DNA of 64,000 bases from Psychromonas sp. SA13A (GCF_011378715.1 NZ_WTKU01000024.1:1-64000); one strand, 5' to 3'. Numbered from the stretch's first letter, positions 35,424-45,710 are shown. Made by a program: numbers and translations. The notes: generated by a model not told the origin, from the sequence alone.

Positions 35424-37034
35424 ATGCCTATTAAATATCGACTGATATTAAGCCACTCAATGATTCTTATTTTTATGTTAGGCATGTTGATATTTTCTGG
35501 TTTACGCTTTGACCACACGGCTTCTCAAGTGCGTAATATTGTTGAAGGTGATGTGTTACGTGCTGAGTTAGCTGGAGAAGTTAATATACAGGCAGAGAGC
35601 GTTGCTGGCAGCTTGTTACTATTGTTTATATTAGAAGAGCAGGTACAGCGAACAGAAGTATATAAAGAGATTGATAGGAAAAATAAAAAAATAGATGAAG
35701 TAATACTAAAAATTGAAGCATTATTAATTTCAGAAGCTGATAAAACCTCACTCAGCACCATTATGGGCTTGAGAAAAAAATACCATGATCAGTTTTTTGC
35801 CACGGTAGATGAAATTGAATTTGGCGATCCAGAACAAGCTCGTTCTATGATGGCAGGGTCAACACGTGATGCGCTTAATGCCTTATTGTCAGCAATGTCA
35901 TCGTTTAAACAAAAACAACAACAATCGATGAATGACCGCCAAGAGAGCATTTTAACAATGACTGAGAATGCGCTATTTATTATGTTGCTATTAGGCGGTG
36001 CAGCATTATTTGTAGGTGTGTTGATGACTTACAAAATAATCAGAAGCGTTACCTTACCTTTAAATCAATCGGTAACTGCTATTGCCAGTATTGCTGCTGG
36101 AGACCTTTCAAAGTTGATTCCACGAGGAGATAACAATGAATTTGGTCGTTTATTATCAAGTATGTCGCATATGCAAAATCAGCTCAAAGCAATGATCTCT
36201 AATGTTGATAGTGATGCAAAATCGGTGCATGAAAATGCTAACGATATTTTGTTACAAGCTGCCGATATGAAAAGTGCCCTGACTGAACAATATCAGCGTT
36301 CAGGCCACATCAACGACAGTATTGTTTCTTTGTCCGTAGGTATTAAACAAACCTCTGAAGATGTGAAACACATCGAATCACAAGCCGTTAAAACACAGCA
36401 ACTCTCTGAACAAGGTGTCAAATCTATCACTGAGGCGAGTCATTCTATTAAAGATATTGCCGTTTCTATTTCTCAGTCTACCGCTTCAGTTGCTCGTCTT
36501 AGCGAGAGTTCACTACAAGTTTCTAATGCGATTAACCATATTCGAGAAATTGCCGACCAAACTAATCTACTTGCGTTAAATGCTTCTATTGAAGCCGCGC
36601 GAGCGGGAGAGTTTGGTCGAGGTTTCTCGGTTGTGGCTGACGAAGTACGTGTGCTCGCTAGCCGTACTGCTGAAGTGACGATGAATATTGATGAAGTGAT
36701 CAGCACCATGAAGAAACAAACCAACCAAGTGGAAACTGAAATCACTGAAAGTGAAACGCGGATTGAAAAAGGTGTGTTATTAATTGAAAGTATTATCGTT
36801 CCTTTAGAAAATATGCAGCAAGAAGCAGAACAGTCGAAGCAAAGTTTACGCTCATTAGCAGACCTAACTATCCATCAGTCACAGGAAAGTGATTTGGTTG
36901 CTAACAATGCGACTGAGATAATGAATATTGCACGTCAGAACGAACTTGCGAGTGATCGCCTAATGGCCAAGAGTGATGAGTTACTAGCAACTGCAAAACG
37001 TGTTGATCAAACGCTATCAGTATTTCAACACTAG
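35424..37034 (+). CDS. methyl-accepting chemotaxis protein
   Basis: 536 residues from ATG 35424, which is properly spaced from AAGGA; ATG 35418 is too close. Layout: membrane helix (about 8-28), helical periplasmic sensor of ~150 residues, second helix (about 182-205), HAMP, then a long coiled-coil signalling domain. The conserved hairpin tip reads [37 protein letters not shown]-like around residue 380. No C-terminal CheR-binding pentapeptide is visible. The ligand is unknown. Confidence 0.93.
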   Translation: MPIKYRLILSHSMILIFMLGMLIFSGLRFDHTASQVRNIVEGDVLRAELAGEVNIQAESVAGSLLLLFILEEQVQRTEVYKEIDRKNKKIDEVILKIEALLISEADKTSLSTIMGLRKKYHDQFFATVDEIEFGDPEQARSMMAGSTRDALNALLSAMSSFKQKQQQSMNDRQESILTMTENALFIMLLLGGAALFVGVLMTYKIIRSVTLPLNQSVTAIASIAAGDLSKLIPRGDNNEFGRLLSSMSHMQNQLKAMISNVDSDAKSVHENANDILLQAADMKSALTEQYQRSGHINDSIVSLSVGIKQTSEDVKHIESQAVKTQQLSEQGVKSITEASHSIKDIAVSISQSTASVARLSESSLQVSNAINHIREIADQTNLLALNASIEAARAGEFGRGFSVVADEVRVLASRTAEVTMNIDEVISTMKKQTNQVETEITESETRIEKGVLLIESIIVPLENMQQEAEQSKQSLRSLADLTIHQSQESDLVANNATEIMNIARQNELASDRLMAKSDELLATAKRVDQTLSVFQH

Positions 37035-37095
37035 AAACTTTTATACTGGTTTAAAGCGGATCTAGGAATCAAATACGCGTTACTTTGAAACATAA

Positions 37096-37132
37096 AAAAT
37101 GCCCTTTAAACATCTAGCTTAAAGGGCATTTT
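37096..37132. terminator. bidirectional terminator between the chemoreceptor gene and dapB
   Basis: A 14-bp perfect inverted repeat (37096-37109 with 37119-37132) is flanked by A on the left and T on the right. It serves both convergent genes. Confidence 0.85.
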
Positions 37133-37233
37133 GCTATTAGTTACTTTACTAATATTAGTTATTTTGCTTATATGACTGGTTTCCGCTATTTCACATTCGA
37201 ATAGCATAAGTCAGACGCTATCATGTAGTGACT

Positions 37234-37965
37234 TTAGTCCATTAAATATTCTAAGCCATAAACCAACTCTGAACGTTTAACGACTTCTTTACAGGCTAAA
37301 CAAATACCTGGCATAAAAGATTCGCGATGCTGAGAGTTATGTTCAATTTTTAGGGTCTCGCTTAATCCGCCAAAAAACACAGTTTGTTGTGCAACCACAC
37401 CAGGTAAGCGAATTGAATGTAATTTAACACCATTTAATTCAGCTCCACGAGCACCTTCAAGTAACTCTTTATCACTACAAGGTGTCGCTGCTTTGGTGCG
37501 CGCCGCTGCAATTAACTCAGCAGTACGAATACCTGTGCCAGATGGGCTTTCTTCTTTTTGTGGACTATGCGCTTCAATAACTTCTACATCAGGTAAATAC
37601 TTAGCGGCTTGTACGGCAAACTTCATCATTAAGACTGCACCTAGTGAAAAATTAGGTGCAATCAATCCACCTAATTGCTTTTCTTTTGCAAGTGCTTGTA
37701 ATTCTTCTACTTGATGCTCAAGGAAACCACTGGTACCAATAACCGGACAAGCACCCGCATTAAGAATCGTTTGGGTATTATTAAACCCTGCAGAAGCTGC
37801 TGTTAAATCAACAACAACCTGTGCGCCTGTTTGTTTAATCAATGCTGCTAAGTCATCACCAAAGTCACACGAAGCGACTAATTCTAATTCGCTGTCATTA
37901 TTAACGGCTTTAACTGCTTCGCCACCCATACGACCTTTTGCGCCGTTTACAATTACTTTAACCAT
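37234..37965 (-). CDS. dapB: 4-hydroxy-tetrahydrodipicolinate reductase, Firmicutes-like type
   Basis: NAD(P)H-dependent step of lysine and diaminopimelate synthesis. The 243-residue protein has the nucleotide loop VNGAKGRMGGEAV, IGTSGF, APNFSLGAVLMMKFA and SPSGTG. It is shorter than E. coli DapB (273). Its central and C-terminal parts (EGARGAELNGVKLHSIRLPG and SELVYGLEYLMD) read like Bacillus DapB. In the catalytic HHxxK stretch it has AHSPQK: first His and Lys kept, second His replaced by Ser. It is not beside carAB, the frequent gammaproteobacterial neighbour. Transfer from another lineage, or a second dapB copy, is possible. Confidence 0.85.
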   Translation of the reverse strand: MVKVIVNGAKGRMGGEAVKAVNNDSELELVASCDFGDDLAALIKQTGAQVVVDLTAASAGFNNTQTILNAGACPVIGTSGFLEHQVEELQALAKEKQLGGLIAPNFSLGAVLMMKFAVQAAKYLPDVEVIEAHSPQKEESPSGTGIRTAELIAAARTKAATPCSDKELLEGARGAELNGVKLHSIRLPGVVAQQTVFFGGLSETLKIEHNSQHRESFMPGICLACKEVVKRSELVYGLEYLMD

Positions 37966-37984
37966 GATTCTTCCTTTACTACAT

Positions 37985-38311
37985 TTATAGTTTTAAAAAA
38001 TGATAACTAACAAACCCAACCCAACTTAGTGTCAATAAAGCCCAAGGTAACCAAGAGGTCGTTGACCTATCATCATTGCTACCGATATCAGACTCTGTCT
38101 CATTGCTGAGGACTTTTTTCTTTTTAGCTTTATCCGCTTCACGTTGCTTACTTTTGGCAAGCTTTTTATATTCAGCGATGCCTTTTTGGATCCCTAACGC
38201 AATTAATTTAGTTTGCTCTTTTGTTTGTCCTGGCTTCTGAACTTTCTTTGCCATCGCAAGCGCTTCATCTTGGGTTTCTGGTGAGACCTGATGTTTATGC
38301 TTTTTAACCAT
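37985..38311 (-). CDS. DUF2956 protein
   Basis: The 108-residue protein has a conserved N-terminal half (SPETQDEALAMAKKVQKPGQTKEQTKLIALGIQKGI), a highly charged Lys-rich middle and a single C-terminal membrane helix (about 88-105). DUF2956 is a family of gammaproteobacteria without known function. It is transcribed with the DUF1289 gene, whose end it overlaps by eight bases, and probably with dapB 19 bp downstream. Confidence 0.85.
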   Translation of the reverse strand: MVKKHKHQVSPETQDEALAMAKKVQKPGQTKEQTKLIALGIQKGIAEYKKLAKSKQREADKAKKKKVLSNETESDIGSNDDRSTTSWLPWALLTLSWVGFVSYHFLKL

Positions 38312-38525
38312 TATTTTCTTCTTTGATTTTTGTAGAGCGTTTGATTGCTTTATTTTTAATATTCTCTAAAAAATTTTCAGGATCGTCATAGTCGTATTTG
38401 ACTAAATGCTCGACTAATAATTTTGTGATTGCTTGTGTTTCACGTATTTCATCGCGGCTTCTACCACATCCGTAGCATTGGTCTTCGTCAGTAGTGCAGT
38501 CGCTGGTGCATGGGCTAAATTTCAT
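38304..38525 (-). CDS. DUF1289 cysteine-rich protein
   Basis: 73 residues from ATG 38525, chosen because AGGA lies eight bases upstream and the conserved region starts at once; the frame stays open to 38612. SPCTSDCTTDEDQCYGCGRSRDEI carries the DUF1289 cysteines. The C-terminal half is charged. It is first of a three-gene minus-strand run ending with dapB, and divergent from cti. Confidence 0.8.
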   Translation of the reverse strand: MKFSPCTSDCTTDEDQCYGCGRSRDEIRETQAITKLLVEHLVKYDYDDPENFLENIKNKAIKRSTKIKEENNG

Positions 38526-38726
38526 TCTTTGTATCCTGTCTCTAGCTATTGGTAGATGGTTTAACCTCGATATTCGCGGAAATCGCTGTGTTATACTACT
38601 CTGCTTATCCAAAACTGAGGTTATTTAGCATTGATAATCTACCGATCTGTCTAGTCGATCGAATAATTGCTAACATCGGTTTTGATCAATTAATGACACA
38701 TACTAACAATTTTAGAGAACGTATTC

Positions 38727-41069
38727 ATGACTTTTAAAGTATTAATTATCCTACTGACTAGCGTTCTTGTGAGTGCTTGTTCCGATGCCTCGGATCAGCT
38801 CGAAAAAGATTACGGTAGCGATAAAACAAGACCGAGACAATTACCCGTTGAGGATACTTTAGCCCAGCAATATCGTGAACAAGTCATGCCTATTCTTGAA
38901 AGTCGATGTGTTGTTTGTCATGGTTGTTATGATGCTCCTTGCCAATTAAAATTGTCATCGCCTGAAGGTATTGATCGCGGAGCCAGTAAGCATGAGGTAT
39001 ACAACGGCGAGCGCCTATTGGGAGCACAACCTTCGCGTTTATTTGTAGATGCCCATGAGACAGATGAATGGAGAAAACAAGGTTTTAGTTCCGTATTAAA
39101 TGAACGAGATCAAACACTACTTGCTAACCTTCAAGGTAGTGTTATGTACAAATTATTATTGCAAAAAGAACAGCATCCACAGCCTCAAGGTATTTTACCC
39201 GCAGAATTTAATTACGCATTAAATCGTCAAGACCAGTGTCCTGATATCAATCAAGTAGAGGACTATAAAGAAGACCTTCCATTAGCAGGGATGCCTTATG
39301 GTTTACCTAATCTAACTAGGGATGAATTTAAAACACTCGAACAATGGATTGGGCGAGGTGCGCCAATGTCAGCTCCATTACCGCTCTCAGCGCAGCACCT
39401 TGCATTAGTTGAGCATTGGGAGAGAAAGTTAAATGGCAATTCGTTGAAAGAACAGCTAATCGCGCGTTATATTTATGAGCATCTCTTTTTAGCGCATGTT
39501 TATTTTGATGCACAATCGATTAGTGTACAAAGGCCTCCACGTTTCTTTAAATTAATCCGTTCATATACGCCTTCTGGTGAACCGATAAAAATTATTCCCA
39601 CACGACGTCCCTATGACGATCCAAAAGTTGAACGTGTTTATTATCGCTTGGTATTGGATAGAGCAACTACATTAGCTAAAACTAATTTACCCTATGCTTT
39701 TAATGAAAAACTAGAAAAAAAATGGGATAAATTATTCTATAACGCGAAATTTACAGTGAAAACGTTACCTGATTATCAAGACTTTAATCCATTTTTAGTG
39801 TTTAAAGATATCCCTGTTAGCGCGCGTTATGAATTTATGCTTAAAAAAGCTCATTTCACGATTAGCGGGTTTATAAAAGGGCCTGTTTGTCGTGGTCAAG
39901 TTGCGGTAAATGTGATTAATGATAAATTCTGGGTGTTCTTTGTTAACCCTGATATAAATGAAAACGCGCGAATAGATAATTTTGTTTATGAACAAGCTGG
40001 GAATTTAAGGTTACCCGCGGAATCAAGTAGTACCAATTTATCACTCACAGAATGGTTATCTTATGCAAAAGGAAACACTGCGTATTTTAAAGCCAAGAGT
40101 AACTATATTCACCAAAATATGGATCATGAAAAAGGCCTGACTTTAGATGATATTTGGTCAGGCGATGAGAACGCGGCATTGACTATTTTTAGGCATATCG
40201 ACAGTGCTACGGTATTAAAAGGCGCGGTTGGCAAACAACCTAAAACAGCTTGGATAATTGATTATCCTATTTTAGAACGTATTCACTATTTATTAGTGGC
40301 TGGTTTTGACGTTTATGGCAATGTTGGCCATCAATTGACCACGCGTTTGTATATGGACTTTTTACGTATCGAATCCGAAACAAACTTTATCTCTTTCATC
40401 CCCACTGAATTTAGAAAGTCGACCTTAGCAAGCTGGTATTTAGGTTCGACCAAGGAGTTGAGTGATTATTTAGAAGATAAAAACTTATTTAACAATCGTC
40501 CTTCAGGTATCGATTTTGAAACACAATTTCCAAAGGAAGAGTTGTTAACTCGTCTTAAGCAGTATGTATATGAAGCTCCGATGCTACAGCAAAAAAATCA
40601 ACAATATAGGATTCCAGAAGACGATATTGAATTAAAAAGATTGAGCATGTTGGGCAATGAAGTGGTATTAGCACTACCTCAAGTTTCCTTTGTTCTCATT
40701 GAAGATCAAGAACAGGGCGATAGGGTGTATACATTATTACGTCATAATGAACATAAAAATGTTTCTAGCTTATTGAATGAAAAAGGAAATCGCTTACCTT
40801 TGCAAGATACCGCTGAGTTAATAAAAGGCTTTTTGGGTACTTATCCAGGTTTAATATTTAAAGTATCTGCACGTGATAAAAGCCATTTTGTTAGCGCATT
40901 TATTCAAGCTAATACTATTCAGAAATTTCAAGCGCTAATGACCCGTTATGGCGTGCGTCGAAGTAATCCCGCATTCTGGTCTGTGAGTGACCGATTACAT
41001 CAATTATATTTACAACAAGATCCAGTTGAATATGGTCTTTTTGATTATAATAGACTAATTAATAAGTGA
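38727..41069 (+). CDS. cti: fatty acid cis/trans isomerase
   Basis: The 780-residue periplasmic haem protein converts cis to trans unsaturated fatty acids in phospholipids to stiffen membranes under solvent or heat stress. The signal peptide includes a lipoprotein-like LVSACSD (about 12-19). The c-type haem motif CVVCHGC is near residue 61, followed by the Cti-typical APCQLKLSSPEGIDRGASK. Later family blocks include RGAPMSAPLPLS and ARYIYEHLFLAH. The length fits Cti from Pseudomonas and Vibrio. Single gene. Confidence 0.94.
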   Translation: MTFKVLIILLTSVLVSACSDASDQLEKDYGSDKTRPRQLPVEDTLAQQYREQVMPILESRCVVCHGCYDAPCQLKLSSPEGIDRGASKHEVYNGERLLGAQPSRLFVDAHETDEWRKQGFSSVLNERDQTLLANLQGSVMYKLLLQKEQHPQPQGILPAEFNYALNRQDQCPDINQVEDYKEDLPLAGMPYGLPNLTRDEFKTLEQWIGRGAPMSAPLPLSAQHLALVEHWERKLNGNSLKEQLIARYIYEHLFLAHVYFDAQSISVQRPPRFFKLIRSYTPSGEPIKIIPTRRPYDDPKVERVYYRLVLDRATTLAKTNLPYAFNEKLEKKWDKLFYNAKFTVKTLPDYQDFNPFLVFKDIPVSARYEFMLKKAHFTISGFIKGPVCRGQVAVNVINDKFWVFFVNPDINENARIDNFVYEQAGNLRLPAESSSTNLSLTEWLSYAKGNTAYFKAKSNYIHQNMDHEKGLTLDDIWSGDENAALTIFRHIDSATVLKGAVGKQPKTAWIIDYPILERIHYLLVAGFDVYGNVGHQLTTRLYMDFLRIESETNFISFIPTEFRKSTLASWYLGSTKELSDYLEDKNLFNNRPSGIDFETQFPKEELLTRLKQYVYEAPMLQQKNQQYRIPEDDIELKRLSMLGNEVVLALPQVSFVLIEDQEQGDRVYTLLRHNEHKNVSSLLNEKGNRLPLQDTAELIKGFLGTYPGLIFKVSARDKSHFVSAFIQANTIQKFQALMTRYGVRRSNPAFWSVSDRLHQLYLQQDPVEYGLFDYNRLINK

Positions 41070-41308
41070 TTTTTAATTATTATTTTCATTTTAAATGGAC
41101 TGAAGAACTTTATTAAATAAAGTTCTTCATATTATGAGTTACGTGTTTGAAGTGTCTGTAGTTGCTATTATTGGTATTTGGTATGTGAAACTAAACGCCC
41201 TAAAACTATTACTTTTGAAGTAATTTAAGAAACAAGCTGTTAGGATTTGATTTTATAATAATCCAAACTATGTTTGGTAGTCTAACAATCAATATATAAG
41301 GGTGGTTT

Positions 41309-42139
41309 ATGCTCGAAATTAAACAACTTTTTAATGAAGCAAAAAAATTACCTGTTTTACCTGTTTTATTACTTGAGTTAATGGAAAGTTTTTCAGATCA
41401 AGAAGCAAGAGTGGAAGACATTGCTAAAAAAGTGTCAATGGATCAATCAATTAGTGCAAAAGTCATTCGAATGGCTAACTCTGTCGCTTATCGTCGTGGT
41501 AAAGAAGTAGAATCAATTGAGCAAGCAGTTATTCGTTTAGGACTTAACCAAGTTAGAAGCATTGTTGTTGCTGCAACTTTGTCTAATACTTTTCCTGATA
41601 TTCCTGGGTTTGATAAAAATAAATTTTGGACCGATACCTTTACCACTGCCAGTATTGCAAAAGCCTTGGCTAAACATACTAAAGTGAATGTTGAAACCGC
41701 CTTTACCTGTGCAATGATGCACAATATCGGTGAACTCTTATTACAAATTTTAAAACCTGATGAATGTGCCTTGGTGGCATTAGCGGTTGAGTCTGGTGAC
41801 CCTCGTTTGTCAGTACAGCGTGAAATATTTGGTTTTGACTACACCCAAGTGGGGGCTGAGTTAGCAAAACATTGGGACTTCTCTACAGTATTTTGTGATG
41901 CTATTGAACAGCAATTAGACCCGTTATCTTTCGAGCATCCGTCCGAAGGCGCTATTCTGATCCGTTTATCGGTATTCGCGGGTTTTGCATGGGGTGCAAA
42001 CTTATCGCCAGAAATGATCGTTGGGCGCTTCCCTGAACCTTTAGTCGCTGCAATACAGCTGAATAAAGATGGTTTAGTTGAAGAGTTTCAAGGCATGATT
42101 GAAGATGGACAAGAGTTAGGTCGTTTAATCGCTAATTAA
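41309..42139 (+). CDS. HDOD-domain signalling protein
   Basis: The 276-residue cytosolic protein is almost entirely an HDOD domain: LPVLPVLLLELMES near the start, VSMDQSISAKVIRMANSVAYRRG, IEQAVIRLGLNQVRSIVVAA and ALAKHTKVNVETAFTCAMMHNIGELLL. HDOD proteins lack complete HD catalytic residues and act in signalling and stress or biofilm control. It has an AAGGGTGG site. No partner domain is present. Confidence 0.9.
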   Translation: MLEIKQLFNEAKKLPVLPVLLLELMESFSDQEARVEDIAKKVSMDQSISAKVIRMANSVAYRRGKEVESIEQAVIRLGLNQVRSIVVAATLSNTFPDIPGFDKNKFWTDTFTTASIAKALAKHTKVNVETAFTCAMMHNIGELLLQILKPDECALVALAVESGDPRLSVQREIFGFDYTQVGAELAKHWDFSTVFCDAIEQQLDPLSFEHPSEGAILIRLSVFAGFAWGANLSPEMIVGRFPEPLVAAIQLNKDGLVEEFQGMIEDGQELGRLIAN

Positions 42140-42540
42140 CCGATTTCAATATCTGCAAAGGGCTCTTAAATTAAAATGCCCTGTGAGTAAGCAGCTCTTA
42201 TCAGAGTTCTACGAATAAGAGCCTATTAACAAATGAGCATCTTGCCTATTACCTTGTAAAACAGTTAATGGCTTGGCATAGCGTTTAGCTACCTCTTTAG
42301 CCTTAATAAGAACGGCATGTTCGTAATACGAATAATAGGTTTGTAAAACTATCCTTGTAAGAATGTTTTAATGTTATCTAAATGACCTGTTCCATGCGTA
42401 ATCTTATTGGCCTACCTTATTAATTAAAATAACTCTGCGTTCACCAACCGGTTTGTAACTGACTAACTGTTAACTTAAATGTATTTTTTCAGAGCCTAAA
42501 AACCTGCTATTAAGTGACAAATTATTTTTTGTTGCATTAA
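42140..42540. other. intergenic region with possible gene relic
   Basis: No intact gene. On the minus strand, in 42209-42415, two adjoining frames give coding-like peptides: ANKITHGTGHLDNIKTFLQG, loosely like an Smr-domain core, and YYEHAVLIKAKEVAKRYAKP before a TAG at 42209-42211. This suggests a frameshifted remnant, but homology is not demonstrated. Confidence 0.25.
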
Positions 42541-42553
42541 AAAAGACTCCAAA

Positions 42554-42581
42554 TTGACTCACACCGTAGCATGTTTAGTAT
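42554..42581 (+). promoter_or_regulatory. putative sigma-70 promoter of yicC
   Basis: TTGACT (42554-42559) and TAGTAT (42576-42581) are separated by 16 bp, about 40 bp before the yicC start. The spacer region is flanked by a GACTCCA/TGGAGTC inverted repeat (42545-42551 and 42581-42587) that could be a regulator site. Confidence 0.4.
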
Positions 42582-42622
42582 GGAGTCAGTTATACTCTGG
42601 ACTCTAATTTAAAGGGGAAAAT

Positions 42623-43486
42623 ATGATTTACAGCATGACGGCGTTTGCACGCAAACAATTAAAAGGTGATTGGGGTACAGCAGTATGGGAAATCCGCTCT
42701 GTGAACCAGCGTTATCTTGAGACATATTTTCGTTTACCAGAACAATTTCGTGGTTTAGAAACTAAATTAAAAGAAGCATTCCGTAAACGTTTAGAGCGTG
42801 GAAAAATTGAATGTAGTCTGCGTTTTGAAGCAAATTCGACATGTAGTACCTCATTATGTATGAACCAAGAGCTAGCAACACAATTGATGCAGAATGCACA
42901 ATGGGTAGTAGAGCAAATGGGTTCTGGACAAGTGAACCCTGTGGATATTTTAAAGTGGCCGGGTGTAATGCAAGCACCAGAACAAGACGTTGATGCTCTT
43001 AGTGCAGAATTAATGGCAGGTTTTCAAATAACATTAAATGAGTTTGTTGATTCACGTGCTGCCGAGGGCGCAAATCTTGCTGTATTTATTGAGCAACGTT
43101 TAGGTAGTATTGCCGAACAAACAGCTAAAGTGCGTGAGTTCATGCCTGCCGTACATGCTTGGCAAAAAGCACGCATTATTAAAAAATTCGAAGATGCCAA
43201 AGTTGACCTAGACAGTACACGTGTAGAGCAAGAGTTAGTATTACTTGCACAAAAATCAGATGTAGCAGAAGAGTTAGATCGCTTAGATTCGCATATTGCA
43301 GAGGCGCGTAACGTGCTTAAAAAAGGTGGTGCAATCGGCCGTCGTTTAGATTTTATGATGCAAGAGTTTAACCGTGAAGCTAACACTTTAGGTTCAAAAG
43401 CGATTAATACTGATATCACTGCCGCAGCCGTTGAGTGTAAGGTGTTAATTGAGCAAATGCGTGAGCAGGTACAAAATATTGAATGA
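42623..43486 (+). CDS. yicC: YicC-family endoribonuclease
   Basis: The 287-residue protein has the family start MIYSMTAFARKQ, then WEIRSVNQRYLETYFRLPE, and the C-terminal DUF1732 region with GGAIGRRLDFMMQEFNREANTLGSKA. YicC is an RNase reported to act on small regulatory RNAs. The length is standard and the start has AAAGGGGAAAA. A terminator follows. Confidence 0.95.
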   Translation: MIYSMTAFARKQLKGDWGTAVWEIRSVNQRYLETYFRLPEQFRGLETKLKEAFRKRLERGKIECSLRFEANSTCSTSLCMNQELATQLMQNAQWVVEQMGSGQVNPVDILKWPGVMQAPEQDVDALSAELMAGFQITLNEFVDSRAAEGANLAVFIEQRLGSIAEQTAKVREFMPAVHAWQKARIIKKFEDAKVDLDSTRVEQELVLLAQKSDVAEELDRLDSHIAEARNVLKKGGAIGRRLDFMMQEFNREANTLGSKAINTDITAAAVECKVLIEQMREQVQNIE

Positions 43487-43524
43487 TGTTTTAGTTCGTT
43501 TCTAGTCGTTCATTAAATCTTATT

Positions 43525-43555
43525 AAGCCCCGTATATCGGGGCTTTCTTGTTTTT
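43525..43555 (+). terminator. terminator of yicC
   Basis: AAGCCCCG/CGGGGCTT stem (43525-43532 with 43538-43545) followed by a T-rich tract. Confidence 0.85.
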
Positions 43556-43955
43556 ATTGGTTCTGGAACTATCGTGGTAGTTCATGGTAGAGGGATGACA
43601 CAAATGATGGCACGATTTCGTTCCATCATCATGGATGTAAAATGATGAACAATAAGTTGATGCCCTGATGAGGTGAGTGATTGGTCATTTATCTTGAGTG
43701 GTTAAAGACTTGCTGACTTAACAAACATAGTCAAAGTGCATTACCTGAAGCCTAACTTCATTGTACGATTATTCATCAAAAAATAGCTCTGGAAATTCGT
43801 TATCAAGTGAATACGAGGGGAAACCCTAAATCAAAATCTGCACGCTAGCCCTCAAGTCGTCCTCAATTGAAAATGCTATTAAGGCTATCTAATACCCTAT
43901 ATGGTATTAAGAGGTTGGCTGTTATATTCACTGCATCATTCAATTTATTCATGAA
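43556..43955. other. intergenic region without a supported gene
   Basis: About 400 bp between yicC and the polyamine operon terminator. Both strands are broken by stops. I see no RNA gene or repeat I can name. Confidence 0.3.
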
Positions 43956-43993
43956 ACAAAAAATCCTCAATCTTGTATAAGATTGAGGATTTT
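43955..43993 (-). terminator. terminator of the aminotransferase-aguA-nhaC operon
   Basis: A 15-bp perfect stem (43960-43974 with 43979-43993) with loop GTAT. On the minus strand it is followed by a run of six T. Confidence 0.85.
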
Positions 43994-44102
43994 TAATGAC
44001 TAATCAGTCTATTTAGTTTAACTATTTACTGACTAATCGCTTAGGCGCTTGCTATCGAATATCATTTTACATTTAATAGCATAACGTCATTCTTCTAAAC
44101 AG

Positions 44103-45581
44103 TTAAGCGAGTACCAGGAAGAAGACCACTGAAATTGCCGCTGCAATCAAGGTATACGGTAGCTGTGTTAAGGCATGATTCATAGGGCTAATGCCACATG
44201 CTTTAGCTGATAGCACAGTTGAGTCACCATAGAAACAAGCATGTGAGCCAAAAGCAGATGCAGATATTAGTGCGCCAACAACCAATGGTAAATTAGCGTC
44301 TAAAGTTGTCGCTAGCGGAATAACAATTGGCATTCCAACTACAAATATTCCCCAGAAAGAGGCGGTTGCAAATGCTAAAGCGGCCATCGTTATGAAAACA
44401 ACTGCTGGCAGGTATTGTACCGTCATGAAATTAGAAGCAGCATCTATCACATAATTTGTTGTTCCAAGTGAGTCATTCACTTCTGCCAACATGAAACCAC
44501 AGAATAATGTACCTAATGGTGCAATCATACCAATAAAGCCGCTCATAATAGCATCAAACATTTTGCTCATCGGCATTAAGTTCTGCACTGCATAGAATAT
44601 AACAGTAAAGAAAATCGCAGCCATCGCGCCGGCCATGATATCTATATCAAATATCCACGTGAAAAATATAAGTGATCCAATTGGAACAAAGAAGTTAAAC
44701 ATATTGCTATTGGCTACTACTGGTTCTACTTCTTCATCAAATTTAGCATCTTCTTCATGAACCAGTTCTCCTGTTTTAGCTACTCGTTCTTCAGCTTCTC
44801 GCATTTTTCCAAACAAAGGGATATTACGATTAATAACTAAAGCCACCACTCCCAGACATACCCACGCATAAATCATGTAAGGAATAGAGCTAATGAATAA
44901 ATCCATACCTTTACCTTCACCTGCTGCACCTGTTTCTTCCAACAAACCAGAGAAAAAGACAGCCCAAGTAGAGAAAGGCAGGATAATACAAACGGGCGCG
45001 GCTGTTGAGTCCACTACATAGGCAAGAAACTCTCGGGACACTTTGACCTTATCTGTTGCTTTACGCATAGATGATCCAATGGTGAGAGCATTTAAGTAGT
45101 CATCTATAAAGATAGCTAACCCCAGTCCCATGGTAGCGAATAATGTCCCTTTACGGCTTTTTACTTTTTCTGATATCCAATGACCAAAAGCATCAGCACC
45201 GCCGGCACAACTAACGAGAGCAATGATACTGCCCATTAAACCACAGGCTATAAATATCCATGCAACGATATCATTCTGGAAAACAGTTAAGAAAATACCG
45301 CTTAATGAGGGAATGAAATCCGCTGGAGATTCAGTCATTAAAAGACCGACAATCACACCTACAAAGAGCGATTCAACCGTTCGTTTAGTATAAATTGCCA
45401 TGGTAACGACTACTGCCGCAGGCAATAAACTCCAGATCCCATAACTGGCTTCATTAAGGCCAAAAACGTTATAGCAAAAAATAGAAATCACTATGATAGC
45501 GAGTGACACTAATGCTACCTTTTTATCGATATAAGACTTTTCTCCGTGACTGAGATCAATCGCCCGTGATTGTTTAATCAT
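44103..45581 (-). CDS. NhaC-family Na+/H+ antiporter-like transporter
   Basis: The 492-residue protein has about 12 helices. The NhaC signature region includes LGLAIFIDDYLNALTIGSSMRKATD, then DSTAAPVCIILPFSTWA and GSHACFYGDSTVLSA near the C-terminus. Members exchange Na+ for H+ or organic solutes. Being last of the aminotransferase-aguA operon, it more likely moves agmatine, putrescine or a related cation than serving pH homeostasis; this is inference from position. Confidence 0.85.
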   Translation of the reverse strand: MIKQSRAIDLSHGEKSYIDKKVALVSLAIIVISIFCYNVFGLNEASYGIWSLLPAAVVVTMAIYTKRTVESLFVGVIVGLLMTESPADFIPSLSGIFLTVFQNDIVAWIFIACGLMGSIIALVSCAGGADAFGHWISEKVKSRKGTLFATMGLGLAIFIDDYLNALTIGSSMRKATDKVKVSREFLAYVVDSTAAPVCIILPFSTWAVFFSGLLEETGAAGEGKGMDLFISSIPYMIYAWVCLGVVALVINRNIPLFGKMREAEERVAKTGELVHEEDAKFDEEVEPVVANSNMFNFFVPIGSLIFFTWIFDIDIMAGAMAAIFFTVIFYAVQNLMPMSKMFDAIMSGFIGMIAPLGTLFCGFMLAEVNDSLGTTNYVIDAASNFMTVQYLPAVVFITMAALAFATASFWGIFVVGMPIVIPLATTLDANLPLVVGALISASAFGSHACFYGDSTVLSAKACGISPMNHALTQLPYTLIAAAISVVFFLVLA

Positions 45582-45710
45582 AATTAACTTCTTCCCTTTG
45601 TTATTATTAAGAATAATGAATTGAGCATTAACGTTTCAATAAACTATTAATCTCCATTCACAAATAAAACCGAGTATTGCTTCATTGCAGCTAGTCTGTT
45701 TTGTAAATAT

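Noticed and set aside
43024-43419. 131-codon minus-strand ORF within yicC
   Set aside because: It mirrors the conserved yicC coding sequence and shows no domain; treated as a shadow frame.
43556-43955. Insertion-sequence remnant after yicC
   Set aside because: No transposase-like peptide, terminal repeats or target duplication could be identified.
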